Below, one piece after another: positions 43,464 through 44,170 of a stretch of 44,170 nucleotides of DNA. The number at the start of each line of letters is the position of its first letter. Position 1 is the stretch's first letter. A program made the position numbers and the translations under genes. The notes beneath the pieces were generated by a model, which saw only the letters and a list, made by a program, of their open reading frames with translations, made no database searches and was not told the origin of the DNA. Source of the DNA: Planctomycetaceae bacterium (GTDB taxonomy: Bacteria > Planctomycetota > Planctomycetia > Planctomycetales > Planctomycetaceae). The DNA lies in NCBI GenBank assembly GCA_021732995.1, contig JAKFWA010000062.1, positions 1 to 44,170 on the forward strand, written 5' to 3'.

Positions 43464-44081
43464 CTACGCACTGAGGTGCTCAATCTGAATACCCCCGGCG
43501 ACGACGGTCGATCCGGTGATGATTTCGCCGTAAACCAGAGGCACCGGCCCACCCTGCTCGACCACGTTGACCGGGCCGTCGAACAGGAAGCTGGGTTTCT
43601 CATCCTCTTTGGCCTTCTCGGTCGGGTCCTTCGGGGCAATCGCCGAGCTGATCAGATATATGACGCCCAGCAGAGTCACACCCATCAGAATCTGCCCGAC
43701 GCCGCCGAAGACGCCGGCAGCGCCCACTGCTCCAGCGGTGCTTCCCGCAAGTGATAGTCCCAGCGGCGCGAACGCCTGACCAATGAGGGGCAGGCTGAAG
43801 AACAGACCGAACAGTCCTTTGACACCACCAGACACGACGGGCTCGAAATGAATCTCGTCCGCGCCGGTGGTCATCAGAAATTGTGTATCATCCACAATTT
43901 CACGAACCACCTGCCCGGAGATGAGTCGCACGCGAAACCACTTCTCGCGAATCGCGTTAATGAACCGGCCCGGAAAGTTGGCTTCCAGCAACCGTATCGC
44001 ATCAGCCGGTCCGCTGACCGCAGCCTCAAATCGCAGCCCGAATTCGGTCGCCAGAACGCCGTGCAGGTGGATGGTTTTCAT
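43464..44081 (-). CDS. gpI-like phage tail assembly protein
   Basis: From ATG 44081 (MKTIHLHGVLATEFGLRFE), 205 residues; the frame is open 12 codons further upstream but that stretch lacks conserved sequence. N-terminal part as in lambda gpI: FEAAVSGPADAIRLLEANFPGRF, then ...REKWFRVRLISGQ, GADEIHFEPVVSGG. The middle has a Gly/Ala/Leu-rich hydrophobic region (about 95-150), as in gpI homologues. The C-terminus ends GPVPLVYGEIITGSTVVAGG, matching the family. It is the most upstream gene of the tail operon in this window; the rest of the tail genes, if present, lie beyond the right edge. No good Shine-Dalgarno. Confidence 0.85.
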   Translation of the reverse strand: MKTIHLHGVLATEFGLRFEAAVSGPADAIRLLEANFPGRFINAIREKWFRVRLISGQVVREIVDDTQFLMTTGADEIHFEPVVSGGVKGLFGLFFSLPLIGQAFAPLGLSLAGSTAGAVGAAGVFGGVGQILMGVTLLGVIYLISSAIAPKDPTEKAKEDEKPSFLFDGPVNVVEQGGPVPLVYGEIITGSTVVAGGIQIEHLSA

Positions 44082-44131
44082 GGTAGGGATTGGGGGTTGG
44101 GGAATAGGGATTAGCAATTGGAGAATGACGC

Positions 44132-44163
44132 TCCCCTCGCCCCGGTATGTCCGGGGAGAGGGG
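44132..44163. repeat. palindrome at the right window edge
   Basis: CCCCTCGCCCCGG-TATGT-CCGGGGAGAGGGG: two nested complementary blocks with a short loop. Probably another member of the intergenic palindrome collection; its partner would be outside the window. Confidence 0.5.
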
Positions 44164-44170
44164 TCGGGGG

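Overview
The window looks like a chromosomal segment of a planctomycete (Planctomycetota, probably order Planctomycetales). The evidence is family-level and mutually consistent: a secreted membrane-bound-dehydrogenase beta-propeller protein ending in a CxxCH heme domain, two secreted proteins ending in a DUF1559 domain, a Ser/Thr kinase with a membrane anchor and TPR-like tail, ITDAG-type leucine-rich repeat (LRR) proteins, an N-terminal CxxC zinc ribbon plus one membrane helix, and many intergenic palindromes. I cannot name the genus.

Layout. 1-1557: palindromic intergenic DNA and a minus-strand L-fuconate dehydratase. 2122-4110: a tiny DPGxGS membrane protein, a NoeA-like methyltransferase and a probable gene remnant. 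4111-14101: a transmembrane Ser/Thr kinase followed by five tandem paralogous single-pass LRR proteins, the third truncated. 14458-17691: a secreted heme-binding propeller protein. 17787-20741: a three-gene overlapping operon that fits an ABC-three-component (ABC-3C) conflict system (nuclease-like effector, middle component, DUF2326-type ATPase), visibly richer in A/T than its neighbours. It is followed by small toxin-antitoxin-like genes (20810-21436), the last of which appears broken by a palindromic repeat. 21451-24574: two membrane proteins, a basic secreted peptide with a duplicated PepSY-like protein, and a tautomerase. 25029-32019: a zinc-ribbon protein, small minus-strand ORFs and two paralogous DUF1559 proteins. 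32331-35893: a divergent beta-carbonic-anhydrase-like protein and, convergent to it, a zinc-ribbon/WD40-like membrane protein. 36085 to the right edge: a minus-strand lambda-type tail-tip module (gpI-like, a giant gpJ-like protein with three LamG-like insertions, and a tail fibre that joins GGTGAT repeats to an RCC1 propeller).

The intergenic DNA carries several distinct families of palindromes. The most striking is a MITE-like element of 196-199 bp with terminal inverted repeats of about 34-43 bp. It has four complete copies and two solo ends, and its terminal hairpin shows compensatory base changes. Others are REP-like GTAG head-to-head pairs, one of which supplies the kinase stop codon. 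No transposase or RAYT gene is in the window.

Best candidates for new biology: (1) the kinase plus five-receptor LRR array; (2) the ABC-3C operon and its neighbouring small genes; (3) the tail-tip module with the RCC1-tipped fibre; (4) the 198-bp element family. All functional calls rest on motif recognition by eye; no database search was possible.
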